Part shown: piece after piece, positions 35,601-48,600 of the stretch | Layout of the letters: every line of letters begins with the position of its first letter | Numbering within the stretch: position 1 is the stretch's first letter | From: Eudorina sp. 2006-703-Eu-15 | Lineage: Eukaryota > Chlorophyta > Chlorophyceae > Chlamydomonadales > Volvocaceae | DNA length: 64,000 nt | Assembly: GCA_003117195.1 (NCBI GenBank) | Contig: BDSI01000021.1 | Location: 1 to 64,000, forward strand | Direction of reading: 5' to 3' | Notes under the pieces: model-generated | The model's database searches: none | Told to the model about the DNA's origin: nothing | What the model saw: only the letters and a program-made list of their open reading frames with translations | Made by a program: the position numbers and the translations under genes

Positions 35601-37156
35601 CATGCGCATGACAACGGACAGGGACGGGCAGGCGTGCGTGCGGCACGTGGTCCCGCTGTGACCTGTTGGCGCGCCGCACAGCTTCTACCAATCACGCGGA
35701 GGTCCGTATTATTTAATTTAAAAGCATTTGTTCGCAACATAACTCCTAAAGTAATTTATAAAAAGCAACCTAGAATAGGAAACAGCGCGGCAAGCTTCCT
35801 CTCGTGCGCCTGTTGCACGAGCCAAGCGCGTTTGACCGCTCCCATTTGTTTTCCTAGGATCTGTCACCCGGCCGGTGCATATCACACATCCCCGGCCCCG
35901 CCATCTCGCCGCCCTGGCAAGCCGTTCCGTGAGACGACTCACTCGCCCTTCCGCGGCACACGCTGCAGAGTACCACGCCCTGTGGCAGCAGCACCAGCAG
36001 CAGCACCAGCGGCGCGGCGGCAGCGGCCCGACGGCATACCCGGGCACCACCGCCCTGGCCGTGCTGCTGGCGCCGGGGGGCCGGCTGCTGGTGGCCAACG
36101 CGGGCGACTGCCGGGCGGTGGTGTGCCGCCGCCGGCGGGCGCTGGCGGGCAGTCGGGACCACACGGGTCTGCTGGAGGACGAGCGGTGGCGGCTGCAGTC
36201 CGCGGGAACCGCGGTGACGTGGCAGCACGGCGGCTGGCGCATCGGCGCGTCGGGCCTGCAGGTGGGTGTGTTTCGAATAGAAGCCCGCCCGACCGAACCC
36301 AGGCCCAGATATACTTACCATATAACCTGCAAGAAAGTACTTACCAAATGTAGTTGCGGCGAACAAAGTGTGGGTGGGTTTGTGGGTGGGCGCGCAAAGC
36401 AGGGAGGGACCCGGCCACACATTGGGTCGTTGAACTCCTGATCACTGTGGGCAGAGAAACATGGGAAGGGCGGGTGGGTGGGTTCAATGTCAGGGAGGAG
36501 CGAGGGTGGCAGGGGGCAGGGGAGGGGCGCGCTGACGGCCACCACCCTCCCCGGCCCCGTTCCTGGTCCCGGTCCTCGCTGTCACCGTGGCCGCGGGGAT
36601 CCTCTCCAGTCCCGGGGCTTTGGGGTTCGAATGCCTCCGTCTCTGGCCCTAACCCCCGCCCCCATGTATCCATGCTGTTCTCACTCTTAACCTCTCCGCC
36701 CCTCCGCTCCGCTGCCCCCTCCAGGTCACTCGCTGCATCGGCGACTTCGACGTCAAGGGCGGCGCACCCGGCACCGACCCCGCCGCCGGCGTCACCGCCT
36801 CGCCCGAGATCACCTGCCTGCAGCTCACCCCCGACGACCATTTTGTCGTACTGGGTACGGACGGTCTGTGGGACGTGGTTTCGGCGCAGGAGGCCGTGGG
36901 CCTGGTGTACGACACCGTCAAGGAACCCACTCTGGCCGCGAAGCGCCTGGTGACGGAGGCCCTCATGCGGGGCTCCGCGGACAACGTGACGTCTGTCGTG
37001 GTTTTCCTGTCCCGCCTCACCAGTATCGAACGCGTGTACGAAGCGCACGCGGGTGAGGCGTACGAGGTGACGGGTACGGCGTACGGCAGTCGGGTACGGC
37101 TGGCCAAGGACCGACACGTGACGGCGTCGGCGGACGAGCTGCGCGACACGTACTGA
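29668..37156 (+). CDS. Protein kinase-PP2C fusion protein
   Basis: Twelve exons: 29668-29775, 30144-30311, 31016-31109, 31468-31595, 32077-32538, 32762-32870, 33336-33364, 33812-33988, 34079-34195, 34612-35356, 35969-36261, 36725-37156; 953 aa, every junction in phase. The N-terminal kinase has a degenerate Gly loop (SEGAESTVFRG), AVKK lysine (~91), HRDLKPAN (181-188), DFG (278-280) and APE (~328-330). After a linker of low complexity, PP2C motifs follow: MED (627-629), DGHRG (670-674), NAGDCRAVV, GLQVTRCIGD, GTDGLWDV (Asp ~856) and SADNVTSVVV (Asp ~896). The order and the strings SGKPSGGF, VHTVLEM and DTVKEP match the plant 'protein kinase and PP2C-like domain' protein (Arabidopsis At2g40860 type). 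It probably joins Ser/Thr kinase and metal-dependent phosphatase activities in one chain; substrates unknown. A ~75-residue insert with Gln and Ala runs separates HRDLKPAN from DFG. Exon 7 is only 29 bp. Confidence 0.9.
32871..33060. repeat. (GGGT)n tracts in an intron of the kinase-PP2C gene
   Basis: GGGT/GGGC tetranucleotide runs at about 32875-32920 and again at 33028-33050, both directly read, within the intron between exons 6 and 7. Confidence 0.9.
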
Positions 37157-40100
37157 GCGGCGCTTGACGTTTTATTATTGCGCAGGAGTCCCGGCGACTG
37201 AGGAAGCTGCGCGTCTGATTCGTGATTTCGTGAGCCTTCCGGGAGTATATTATTAGATAGCCGATGATTCTGTCATTTTTTCGCCTCCTGCTCCGCTTCG
37301 CTGCTTCATTGGTGGCGAGGCGGGGCGGGGCGGGGCGGGGCGGGGCAGGCTGATGGCCGGTGGTCCAAGGCCGCATGAACGGCTCCTCGGGGTCCCCGGG
37401 GGGCCGCCTCCGAGCGGGATGGTGCTGAGCGGCTACTAGGGCAACCACCCACACCGACAAACCCACACCATTCGGCTTTCCTCGCATCAATCCCACCATC
37501 ATTGGGCGCGCAGGCGGGGATATCCGGCAGGTGGGCGGCGCAGGTGCAGCGGGGACCGGAGTAGTGTGATTTGCTGATGCGGTTTGTGCCCTCGTTGTGG
37601 CCTGACGTGATCCGTTTTCGTCGTCGTGGCGCAACACACGAGGCGCATAAGCGACAGCGGTGGCCGCGATCCATTGTGGTGCACTTCTTATTGCTCCTTG
37701 GCTGTGTGTTCGTCTCACTGCACCGTGTCGTACCGTGTCGTACCGTGACGTACTGCCTAGTGAGGTCGCCGACCCTTGCGTGGGAGTGTGTATCCGGGCG
37801 CCACATGTTCTGCCGGGGGCCGACCGGCGGCCTTAAGACGTGCGCTGAGTGAGTATTAGCGGGTGAGGCTACGGGCGGGTGAGCCGCTGCTGAGTCAGGA
37901 GTGAGTGAGTGCTGGTGAGCTGCGGTCCATGGGATGCAGTGCAATGCGATGTGAGATGATCTCGTACATATAAATAGAAAGAGAGAAAGAGCGCATGGGG
38001 AGTAATGAGGGTGGTGGTTCAGCGCGGGCGATGCGACCGTGCGCCGGGACGGCCGGATGGGTGGGTCGAGAGGCACCTGACGGGCCCGGGTTGGCCGGAT
38101 GGGTTGGTCGAGAGGCACCTGACGGGCCCGGGTTGGCCGGATGGGTGGGTCGAGAGGCACCTGACGGGCCCGGGTTGGCCGGATGGGTTGGTCAAGAGGC
38201 ACCTGACGGGCCCGGGTTGGCCGGATGGGTGGGTCGAGAGGCACCTGACGGGCCCGGGTTGGCCGGATGGGTGGGTCGAGAGGCACCTGACGGGCCCGGG
38301 TTGGCCGGATGGGTGGGTCGAGAGGCACCTGACGGGCCCGGGTTGGCCGGATGGGTGGGTCGAGAGGCACCTGACGGGCCCGGGTTGGCCGGATGGGTGG
38401 GTCGAGAGGCACCTGACGGGCCCGGGTTGGCCGGATGGGTGGGTCGAGAGGCACCTGACGGGCCCGGGTTGGGTCAGGCGGCGATGGTGGACACTTTCAT
38501 TCAGTGGCACCTGACCCGCCGGATAGGCCCCATGGGTCGGTCGTTCCTGGGTAAGCATCCCCGACCGGTCGCCGGCAAAACACGCTGATGGCTTGTAACC
38601 CCAAGGTCAGAAAGCGACGGCATGGCATCACGGGGGTGGTGGTGGTGGTGGTGGTGGTGGTGATAGTGGATGATCCTGTGCGCAGGGAGCCAGGGACGCG
38701 TCTTCCCGATGGGGTCGTATGCAGTCCAACAGTGCCGTGTTCCGGCTTCGGGCAACCGTTTCCATTCTCAGGATGTGCGGCAGGTTGTTGGGTCGGGTAC
38801 GGAACCTGATGGGGACATGTTTCGGGTATGAATAGTGGGGCCCGAGGGATCAAAGGCAATGCCGCTGCATCCGCGTTTGCTTGCTGAAGACCCAGAATGC
38901 AATTATGCGGGGCTGGCCATGAGATGTGATCGTACCATATGTGGTGTGATGTGGTGTGATGTCAAGATGTGGTGAATGGCGTGTTGCATGCAGGGTCACA
39001 TGTGGTGGTCGCAAGGATCGCCTGAATGCACTGATGCGCGTGCTTGACTTTGCTGTGCTGTGATGTGATGTGGTGCATGACGATGGCCTCTGCAGGGCGA
39101 GAGAACCCACACGAGGCGCCGAGAGTGTATGTCCGCGTGCGCCTGCCTAATGACATGCGGCGGATCAGCCCGACAGGACGTCCACCGGACGACGATGCGG
39201 TGAGCCACGTGGCCACTGCCGGCACCTCGGTGAGGGTGACGTCATGATGGCACTGCAGCACCCGCCGCCACCCTTGGCGTGCCCCGCTTGCGAACTCAGC
39301 TGAGCGCCTCGGCATTCGCGGCAACTGCCCGACGCCGGGACAGACACACCGACATACTGTGGGACGCCATACCCCACCCAGCACCCTCCAGCAGCGGTCC
39401 AACAAAGCAGACACACACTGTATGGATCCGGCGCCAGTATGTGTTGGCCCAGCCATTTCCGTTCCTCAATACGAATCAGTCATCCGGGTCATCTATAGGT
39501 AGCACTGCGGCGCATCGCGTGTATCGGTGCATTATATGGCAGGTCATGCGTACGAGGGTCATGGTCGTACACATACACGACCCTTGGTGCCCTTGTCATC
39601 TATAATGGGCGGGCGGGCGGGGGGGCTTTTTGGAACCGCGACGGTCGGCTACCCGTCGAACGCCTCTCGCGCACAGTTCCGACAAACGATTAAGCATCCT
39701 TCCCACTGTGATTCCTGACTACTCTTCTAGCCCTTAACCAGTTGAATCAGCTGGCCCTCCTCTTGAGCCGTTTCGACAGTCCGTTCTGCGTCTCCTAAAC
39801 CGCGACTCCTTAAACCGGTCCCCGCAACGGTGCAACTTACGACGGACCGGTTTCCTCCTGCATCAACGCTGATGTTACGAGTGGACCCCGCGGGTCACTG
39901 TTAGACTCCTCACCACACACAAATCAAGATGATGCCATCCTGGGTACAAGAGCGCTGCACCTAACGAGCGCCCATCCACCCACCTCGTCGCTGCGCAACT
40001 GGACCTCGCTTCCGCGTCCAGCCCCGCCAGCCCGATCAACAGCGCCGACCTCGTTGAACCCAAACCTGGCTCGCGTGCAGACCCCTCGCCGCACAAGCCC

Positions 40101-41660
40101 CACCTCAAAACCGCCGCGGCGGCTCACCGGTGCAGGACCCGGGTTCCACCGACTGCTTCCATTTTTCATAAAAAGAGAAATGTTTGCGAGACAGACAAGT
40201 GTACATCTATGGGGCGTGATCCCTGCTGCACACTGCACCTCCGGCGTCGGGACTGAAGGCCGTGCGTCAAGCAGCAGCAGCGGCTTCGCTCGCGCTCTCT
40301 CTCACTCACTGCCGCGGCGGCGGCGGGGCATGGCGCCCATACAGTATTACATAAAAATCATGTCTAATATCAACCTATGAAAGGTAGCGAGAGATCGCAT
40401 TATTCGCAAAGTAACAAGAAAATATTGTCGTATTGGCCGACAACCCGACCAGGTCGGCGGACCGGACAGTACCTATCGTTCTGTTGGTGCCTAAATGTAC
40501 TGTATTTGTGTTATATTGTTACCTGCTGTACTGGCCGTATGGCCAATGACGAACATGTGTTCCTAAATGTCAGGGGTGTGCTGTGCGTGATTCGGGTCAG
40601 CCAGGTGTACGTACAGTGTTGGCCCTAGTTCACGCCTGTTCACGTGCGAAATGAAAAACGTTGAAGTCCCAGCTAACTACCAAGGCGAAACACATTTTCC
40701 GTTCTCACCTCATGACTTTTGCTGCGAGTATTCCACCTACCCCCGTCCGCCACCTGCATACCGTGACACCCAGTCGCCCCGCGGCTTGCATTCATCCATA
40801 TATTCGGGAACCTCGCGCGGGCCTCTGTGCTCTGTCATACCTTGCTCCAATTTCCAAATTACAATGGAAGTCGGACCGGCACACATAGCCGTACAGAACT
40901 TCAAATATAGGGAGCCCAACGGGTTCTATCTCGCCCGTCTTGGTTAGCCTTTGCATCTTACGACTAAACAAAATCGCAACCACCGATGACCCACCAACTG
41001 CAGGATGACGACGGCAGATGAGCTGTTCCCCTCAGAAATATTTATGTCAACAAGCCACCGCCATATCTAACAACGAACCTGTCCAAGTGCGTGCATGCGT
41101 AGCTAGCCCCGACGCCCACAGACAGACCGTCTGCCGCCGTCCGCAGATATCCGTCTGCCACCAGTCAGTAGTAGACCAGCTTGTGGCAGCATAGTCCGCC
41201 GGATGGGCACGCGCTGTCAGAGGCATGCATGCTCGCTCTTCTTCTGAGGTGACTGCTCATCGATACCCACGCGCAACTCGCACCACACATCACCAGCTCG
41301 GGCAAACAGCCTGGCCCCGCCAATCGAATGTATAAGCAGTTGCCTCGCAAAGGTCATGCATGTTTGGCCGTATCGGCCTGTCAAGAACCAGTACACGCCG
41401 CACAGACAGGCCGACCGCCACATGACCGACCGACCTGCAGACGGCCCTCGCGCGTCGCCGCCACAGCCCTGACCTGCGCCCTGCGCCCCGCGCCCCGCTC
41501 CGAGGCCCTGCTGACACGTCAGCTTGCCACTCATCGACAACGCATTACTATATCTATCCACGCACTTGAATGCCTATCAAACACGCACACCGCCGCCGTA
41601 CGGTATCCCACGGGTTCGACCCACTTGCCCCCAAACCCCGACCTTCAACACGGCTCAAGC
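37157..41660. other. Intergenic region, tandem repeats, no gene recognised
   Basis: Lies between two convergent genes, so it should hold both 3' UTRs. A TGTAA for the - strand gene is at 40859-40863 (TTACA on +). Repeats are a GGGGC run near 37317-37347, a 42-bp minisatellite at 38050-38471, a (GTG)n run near 38632-38662 and GGGC repeats near 39607. Open frames here are short or repeat-derived; no conserved protein motif was seen. Confidence 0.45.
38050..38471. repeat. 42-bp minisatellite, about 10 copies
   Basis: Direct tandem copies of a 42-bp unit beginning TTGGCCGGATGGGTGGGTCG. Copies differ at few positions, for example GGTTGG for GGTGGG in two of them. Since 42 is divisible by three, frames stay open through the array on both strands and encode 14-residue repeats (GWVGREAPDGPGLA and others). 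I treat them as spurious. Confidence 0.97.
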
Positions 41661-42657
41661 TCATCGACCCGAACCCTTCTTCCGGGTCTTAGCCGCTTTC
41701 TTGCCCGCTGTCCCCGCCGCCGCCTCTGTCTTCGTCGTCCCCGCCGCAGGCTGCGCCTCCGCCGCCTTCGCCTCCGCCGCCAGCTGTTTGCAGACCAGTC
41801 GGTGCTGCGGCCAGTGGTCCCTCTGGCACTGCTCCCCGCAGTAGCGCGCGGTGGTGCAGAGGCTGCACTTCCGCATCTTGATACCGCTGGCGCGATCTGT
41901 GTTGTGGGGGCGAGGAGGAGCGAGGAGGCGAGGAGGAGCGGGGTATGCATGGGGAAGACCTGTTCGGGGTGAGGGACAGCGGGATACCGCAACTCTAATC
42001 GTGACACGCCATAGCCCCGCACGAATGCACTGATCCCTGTCCCACACAGTACGATGCCGTACGGTACGGCACGAGGGGGCGCGCGCGGGTAACTCACCCT
42101 TCTGCCGGCCACACGACCAGCAGCTCGACTGGCCTCGCCGGGACTCGGACAGCCGCAGCTCCGAAATCATTGTCTCGTCCAGCCCGGCCTCAACAGCTGG
42201 CGTCGCCGTAACCCCGGCGGCCGGCTGCGACGGCAGGGAAGGGGACGGCTCGGTGGGTCCCGCTCCCCGCGGGGCCGCCGCAGCCGCCGCCGGAGGCGGC
42301 TGAGCGCGATCCGTGGGTTTGCTCCCCTGTTGCTCCCCCTTGGCATTCTGCATGGCCTTGGGAGGTTGCGCAGGAGGTTTCGATTCCTCCGCCTTTTTAC
42401 CACTGGCAGGCATCGCCGTGGGCTTGGGCTTGGGCTGCGGCTCCGGCTGCGCCTCCTTGGCGGCCCCCTTCGCCGCCCCCGCCTTCGCCGCCTCTCCCTG
42501 TGCCGCGTTCGCCGGCCGCGGTTGACATCGCCCAGGGTTCGGCGCAGCCGCGGCGCCGCGCGCGGCCGCCTCGTTCACCTGCTTCCCATCGCTGACCGGC
42601 CCCCCTGCGTTAGTGCCTGCACTGGCGTCATGCTTCTCCTTATCCTGCTGCTTCTGC

Positions 42658-42688
<31 letters not shown>

Positions 42689-45600
42689 GCTGTTGTTGCG
42701 ACCCCTCTTTTTTCTCAGTTTCGTCTTTCTTCTCCTTCAGAAGCTTCCTCAGGTGGTCCAACAGCTGCTCCCGGGGGCGGCGATACGAGGTCGGGCCCGA
42801 ATCCACGGCTGCGACCAGGGAGGCCATGAAGGACTCCGAAACCTCCGTCATGCCGTACGCCACGAGCACCTCCAGGAGCTTGAAGAAGCTGCACCACGGG
42901 CCGTGCGGGCTGCCCGACGCGTCTGAGGGGGCCCGGGGTCGGGCGTCGGGGTGGGAAGGAGCGAGCGAGCCCGGCCGCGGTGAGGCGCTGGGGCGTGAGG
43001 CGGGAGGACGACAGCGGGTGCGCAACCATGCGTGGTTCCGACTGGATCCGACCCGAGTCAACGAGTGTCGGGCTCCGCACGTTGAGAGGATCGTCCCTAG
43101 ATGTGCGCCTGGCGGCTCTGGTGGTCCACAGACTGAAGCGAGGCCTGTTCACCCACGCCCTCGCCTTCCTTCCTTGCCCCACTCACTCCACTCATAAGGA
43201 AACATTGGTCGCCGGGCTGGGTGTGTTTAGAATGTCTGAAATGTTTCACACCTATACCCAAAATGACCAGCCAGCCAGCCAGCCAGCCAGCGAGCCAGCC
43301 GGCCGGCCAGCAACGCACTCACGGTCCCAAGCAAGGTCCCACGCAACCATGAACCCACCACCATCGGAGTCTTCCTCGGTCTCCTTGCACCGAATGCAGC
43401 CCTGCACAGCCCCCCCCACGCAGGGCACGCAGGGACTGGACATGGCCGTGTCCAGCACCAGCTCAAACAGGCTGGCGGGCAGCACCGGGCAGGGGCCACC
43501 GTGGAAGACCCGCGAGGCGCACGTGTACCAGAGGTGGAAGGGAACCGGAGAGGGACCTGGGCGGGAAGGGAGGGGGACGAAGGGAAAGGATGTGGGAAGG
43601 GCGGGGAAAGCGCGAAACATCGTGTTGGTGAACGCGAGGAGGAACGCAAGGGGTGTGCAAGGGGATGGCCGCAGCTCTGCTACACATTTGGATTGCCTGG
43701 TGCCTCCAGGTCTGGGGCAAGCAGAATCGAGCTGCTGCTGCTCCTCAGAAGGACGGGGGGAGGACGAGGCGGCGGAGGCGACAAGGGCGGTCAAAAGGTT
43801 TGCTGGCGAGGATCGGCCCAGACGCGGCCGCAAGCAGTGACGCTCGACAACGGGAGTACATGACGCCCGTTGCCTGCCATCGACCGACCACCGCGCTACC
43901 GACCCACCCAGCTTGCGCCGCGCCTTGAACACCGCCTGCAGCTCCCTCCACATCCCCTGCTCCGCCGCGTTCAGCAGCGGCACACAAGAGGACAGGTCGG
44001 GCACCAGCGGGTCCGCCCCCGCCTTCAGCAGCTCCCGGACCGCGTCGGCGCCGTACCCCCGGTGCATGGCCACCACCAGCGGCGAATGGATGGGTCCTGG
44101 GGCGCCCACGGGTCGCCGCTTGGAGCCCTCCACCGGGCAGCCGGCGGCCAACAGGGTGCGCAGGATCTGCGAGGGGTGGGCGGCCGGCGGGCGGGCGGGT
44201 GGCAGTAGCAGCAGGGGCAGTAGCAGTGGTGGAAACGGTCGCAGTAGCAGTAGCAGCAGCTCCAGCAGTAGCAGCAAGGGCAGCAGCAGCAGCAGCGGTG
44301 GGGCGACGGTCGGGGCTAGAAACACGCGCGACACGGCCCTGCGGACCGCTGATGAGGATGTGACGCCGTGTAACGAGCTGCATTCTTGTACTGCAGTGTA
44401 CAACATTACGACACCATACCTACCTCGAGGTCTTGTGCACCCATAGTCGGGTCCTCTTTGCTGGCCTGGTAGAACGTGAAGGTGCACGCAATCTCCACAA
44501 GGCCGTGCCATCCGCCGAACCCTTCGTACAGCAGCGCGTCGGTGAAGATACCGGGGAGTAGGGATCCGGATCCATTGCCCGATCCGGATCCATTCGCAGC
44601 GGCCGTGGAGCCATTGGCGCCGTTTGGGCCATTGGTGGCAGCGGGCCCGCCTGCCTTGCCCTCGCTGCCTGTCGCGCCGCCCTTGCCGGCCGCTACACGC
44701 GGAGAAGCCGCAGAAGCCGCAGGAGCAGCAGCAGAAGGGAAGGGCGCTAGGTAGCGACGCAAGTCCGCCATATTGGGCTGGCGGCCTGTGCGGGCATCGG
44801 TCACGATGCTGAACACCTGGGGCACGGCATGGACGGAAGATGGATGAGGGTGCGGGGGCGGCCGGTGACGGGTGAGGAGGGTGAGGAGGAGGAGTGATCG
44901 TGCATCAGGTAAGAAGAGGACAGGTTGAGGAGCGCCAGCGGTGCGAGGAGGTTGAGAGAGTGCATGACGCACTACGGAAACAATGCGCTCGACTGACTGA
45001 CTGACTGACTGACGGACGGACGGACGGACCGCGCGCTGTTGCGGGGATACGATCACACGACCGGGCGGAATGCGGGCAAGGATCCAGTGGACCCGCGGGT
45101 CACTCGCCCACCTTAAACCCACCTCGTACGTGTTGCGGTACCGCCGTACAAAGTCCAAGACCCCCGGCGTGCTGCGCCACAGGTCACCGCAGTAGCGCAC
45201 ATACGCCACCTGGGCGCCCATGGAGGCGGGGTAGACCACCATGGGCGGCACCGGACCTGGAGGCCCCGGGCAGGCGGCCGTGAGGGGCAACGGGGATACG
45301 GGGCACTGGGCAACACGGCGACGGGACGGTGGCGGTGTTTAGAGAAGAGACCCGCCCGACCCCAACCAACGGCGGTGGTGTGTGAGGCGGTGAATCGGCC
45401 TAGAGGTATGACCGGCGCCCCTCCGCATCGTTCTTGCTCGCACTGCTGGCTCCCAAACGACGCGGATCACACCGCTGCCCTGCAAGGCCGTGACGGCCAT
45501 CCACCTGCCGCGACTCGCAAGTCGCAATCTTGCAAACCAGGGGCGAGGGGCAGGGGCAGGCCTGTCATACCCCGCCACCCCCGACGAGCCGCCAAGATGC

Positions 45601-48600
45601 CGTTTCCTGCCCCACCGGCCCCTCCATCCGTCCACCTTCCCCCCTTCCCTTGTCAGCTGGGCAATCCCCGCCATAACCCCCTTCCCCTGGTCAGGCCTGC
45701 CTCACCGTCCGGTAAGGGCAGGTCACCCAGCAGCATATCCACCATGTGCGGCAGCCAGCAGCAACAGGCCGCCAGCGCCAGCCCCCCGCGCAGCTTCCGC
45801 GAAGCGCCCCGGGGCTGCCGGACCAGGATGCGCCGCCGGTGCAGCCGCCGCTCCCGAAGCCCGCCGCCGCCGTCACTGTCGCTGCCGCCGCCGCCGCCTT
45901 CGCTGTCGGTGCTGCTAAACTCCGCCGCCAACCCGTCATCGTCGCCGCCGCCGGCGGCAGCGCTGCCGGGCGCCGCGCCGCGCCGGGCTTTGGTGGAGTC
46001 GCGATTGTGGGGCCCTATGCCCATGATGGCGGTCTCGTCCTCGTACTGCCCGAGACTAGACCATTGGAAGCCCTGATGGGAGAGGAAGTCAAGGGATGGG
46101 CCTGGGAGGTCGGGTGTAACATATACACATACATATGTCACGATTATGATATAAAATATTATATATGTGTATTATATTACAAGTACATGCAGAGTGGTAA
46201 GGATAAGTGGCGCTGTCAAGATTGTTCGCTGCGATGACTGCTGGAGAGCCCCATGTACCATAGAGTGGGATAACAGCTGCCGGGCTCCCGGTAAATGTGG
46301 GAGGCTGTGATGGCTGCCGGCGGGGAGGACTCTTCGGGTAGGGTTGTTTGGCACGGGGGGCCACACCCGCTGGGGTTGGCAGCGGGGGCCAACCCGGAGG
46401 GCGGTCAGGAGGAGCTGCGGGCGGTAGGAGGAGAGCCGGCATGCGCCACGCGGGGCGGAAGTCCTGTGTCCGAAGCTGTGCATCCTGCCGCTTGCCTGCC
46501 TGCCTGCCTGTCTGCCTGCTTGCCTTTCACGCGGGTCCCGTACCTACTCCCAACATCGCCTCGGCCGAGGGCCAGACCTTGCCCACCTCCCTCTCCTGCC
46601 TTCCCTTGCCTCCCCTTGCCTCGCCTTCCCTTGCCTCGCCTTCCCTTGCCCACCTCCCTCTCCTACCTTCCCTTGCCTTCCCTTGCCTCGCCTTCCCTTG
46701 CCTCGCCTTCCCTTGCCTTCCCTTGCCTCGCCTTCCCTTGCCTCGCATTTGCTTCCGCTTCACCTCCCTTGACCAGCCCAGCCCCACCCAGCCCCGCCGC
46801 ACCCCCGGGGGCCCTGACCTGGTCCTTGTTCGTGGCCGCCCACGCCAGCGCGTACATGGCGATCCACCACACCGACAGTCCGCCCACCTCCAGCACCTCC
46901 TCGCACATCTGCTCCTTCAGCCAGGCCAGGCAGGCCTCCGGGCCCTTCGCCCTGGGCGGGAGGCACAACCGACAGCGTCCGCGGCAGCGTCCACCGTACA
47001 CACCATACACTCCAAAATTGACGTCAGGGATTTACGTAGCGTAGGCGCTATGCCATGAACACATGACGGGTGAACGAGGGGGATCTAGGGGCGGAGTGTG
47101 TGGGAACGGCGCAGGAGGCGGCCACAGGTTTTGCGGGGCGGGGCCGGGTCAGGGGTGCCAGGGGATTCTCATCCCTGTACGACACCAGGCCCTTCAATCC
47201 CGCCAGCTCCTTCTCACCCACCTGTACACCACCTCGGGTGCAATGGCCCAGATCTCCTCATCCATCGCCTCCCTCAGCGGCGGAGTCACGCGGAGGAGGC
47301 CCTGCCGGGCGGCCGCGCAGCAGCCGGCGGCCGAGCGGAACAGGAGCGCAAAGGGCGTCGGCGAATCGGTCACGATATCAGGGAATCAGACAGGAACTCT
47401 CCCACAGTAACGGCGGATGGAATGGCTGATGTTTCCACACCGACCGGTGCCCGCCAGCTGGGTGGCACGCAGCGACCGGCCGACCGACCCGTGGGTCGCA
47501 TCTGGGTCAGGCGAAGTGCCTCATCGCCGCCTCCCCTTCCCCCGACCGATCCGCCCCACCCATCAATCCCACGCACCCACCCCCACCTCACCTCCATTCG
47601 GCGGTAGGCCTCCGGCCCCCGCCGCATCCTGCACAGCGCCCGGATGGCGCCCACCATGCACCTGACGCCGCCCTGCAGCGGCGGCGCCATCGCCACGTAC
47701 CCGTACGCCTGGCGGCAGTTCGCCCAGCCGTCGGCGCTGAGCAGCTGGAGCCGGCAGCGGAACACGCGGGCAGGGCAGGGCAGGGGAGCACACGTCGTCA
47801 GGGTAGGGTGGGGCAGGGCAGAGCACGGCGAGGCAAAGCGGGGCGGGGACAGGGTAGGCGAGGCCCTGCGGGCTGCACAGGCTGGGGCCGCTGTCGTGAG
47901 CATGTGCGCGGCGTGTTGTTTGGATTATAGCGCCGGCGGCCGATGGGACCCGACCCACGGGTCGTCACTCTGCCCCATCAGCGGGGCACCATCAGCGCGT
48001 CTCTTTGATCCCCCCAGATCCGCAAAGAAAGAAGCGGCACGTGGCATGGGCGCTTCTACCAGACGGACCAGACGGAGCCACGAGGCCATCCCAGAAGACA
48101 ACAGGCGTTTAGTCCCATTAATGTCCGCGGTTTCCCGGTCAAAGCCAGGGCTTCCTCGTACCATCCTACCTTTTCATAACCAGCGGTTCCCTGGTCAAAG
48201 TAAGCCAGGGCCTCCTCGTACGACTTGGCCTTGAAGCGACCCAGAAGGTAGTAGGCGTCAGGACACAGGGGGTCTATTGCAAGGGCCGCCTCAGCGCCGC
48301 GAATCGATATGTAGGGGTCCTTATCCATATCGGCGTACGCGGACAGAGCCCGCTGGGAGGCTGAGCAGATGGCCGGGGAGGCAAACCAGGTCCGAAAACT
48401 GAGCGTGAAGCAGGAAGTGGCGGGGGGAAGAGGGGGGCCGAGGGGCAACGACGCAGGGTCGGTGTCATGCAGGGGAGGGCGGGGGTTCCGGGGCGAAAAG
48501 GGGGAGTGAGGACCTACCGAGAGGCCAGCCGGCTGGCGGACTTGGCTGTAGTGGCGGCAAACGTCGGGCCCGTGAAACCGGTTCGGTATTCCGTGTCATA

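Noticed and set aside
36620..36640. Second tRNA-like GGTTCGAATG
   Set aside because: No cloverleaf can be formed, and it sits in an intron of the kinase-PP2C gene.
38005..38588. Repeat protein of 14-residue units (GWVGREAPDGPGLA)
   Set aside because: The same minisatellite is open on both strands because its 42-bp period is divisible by three. No start context, splice sites or conserved flank.
42330..42926. A + strand frame with a long Leu run
   Set aside because: The Leu run is the opposite-strand reading of the poly-Gln repeat in the MYND gene.
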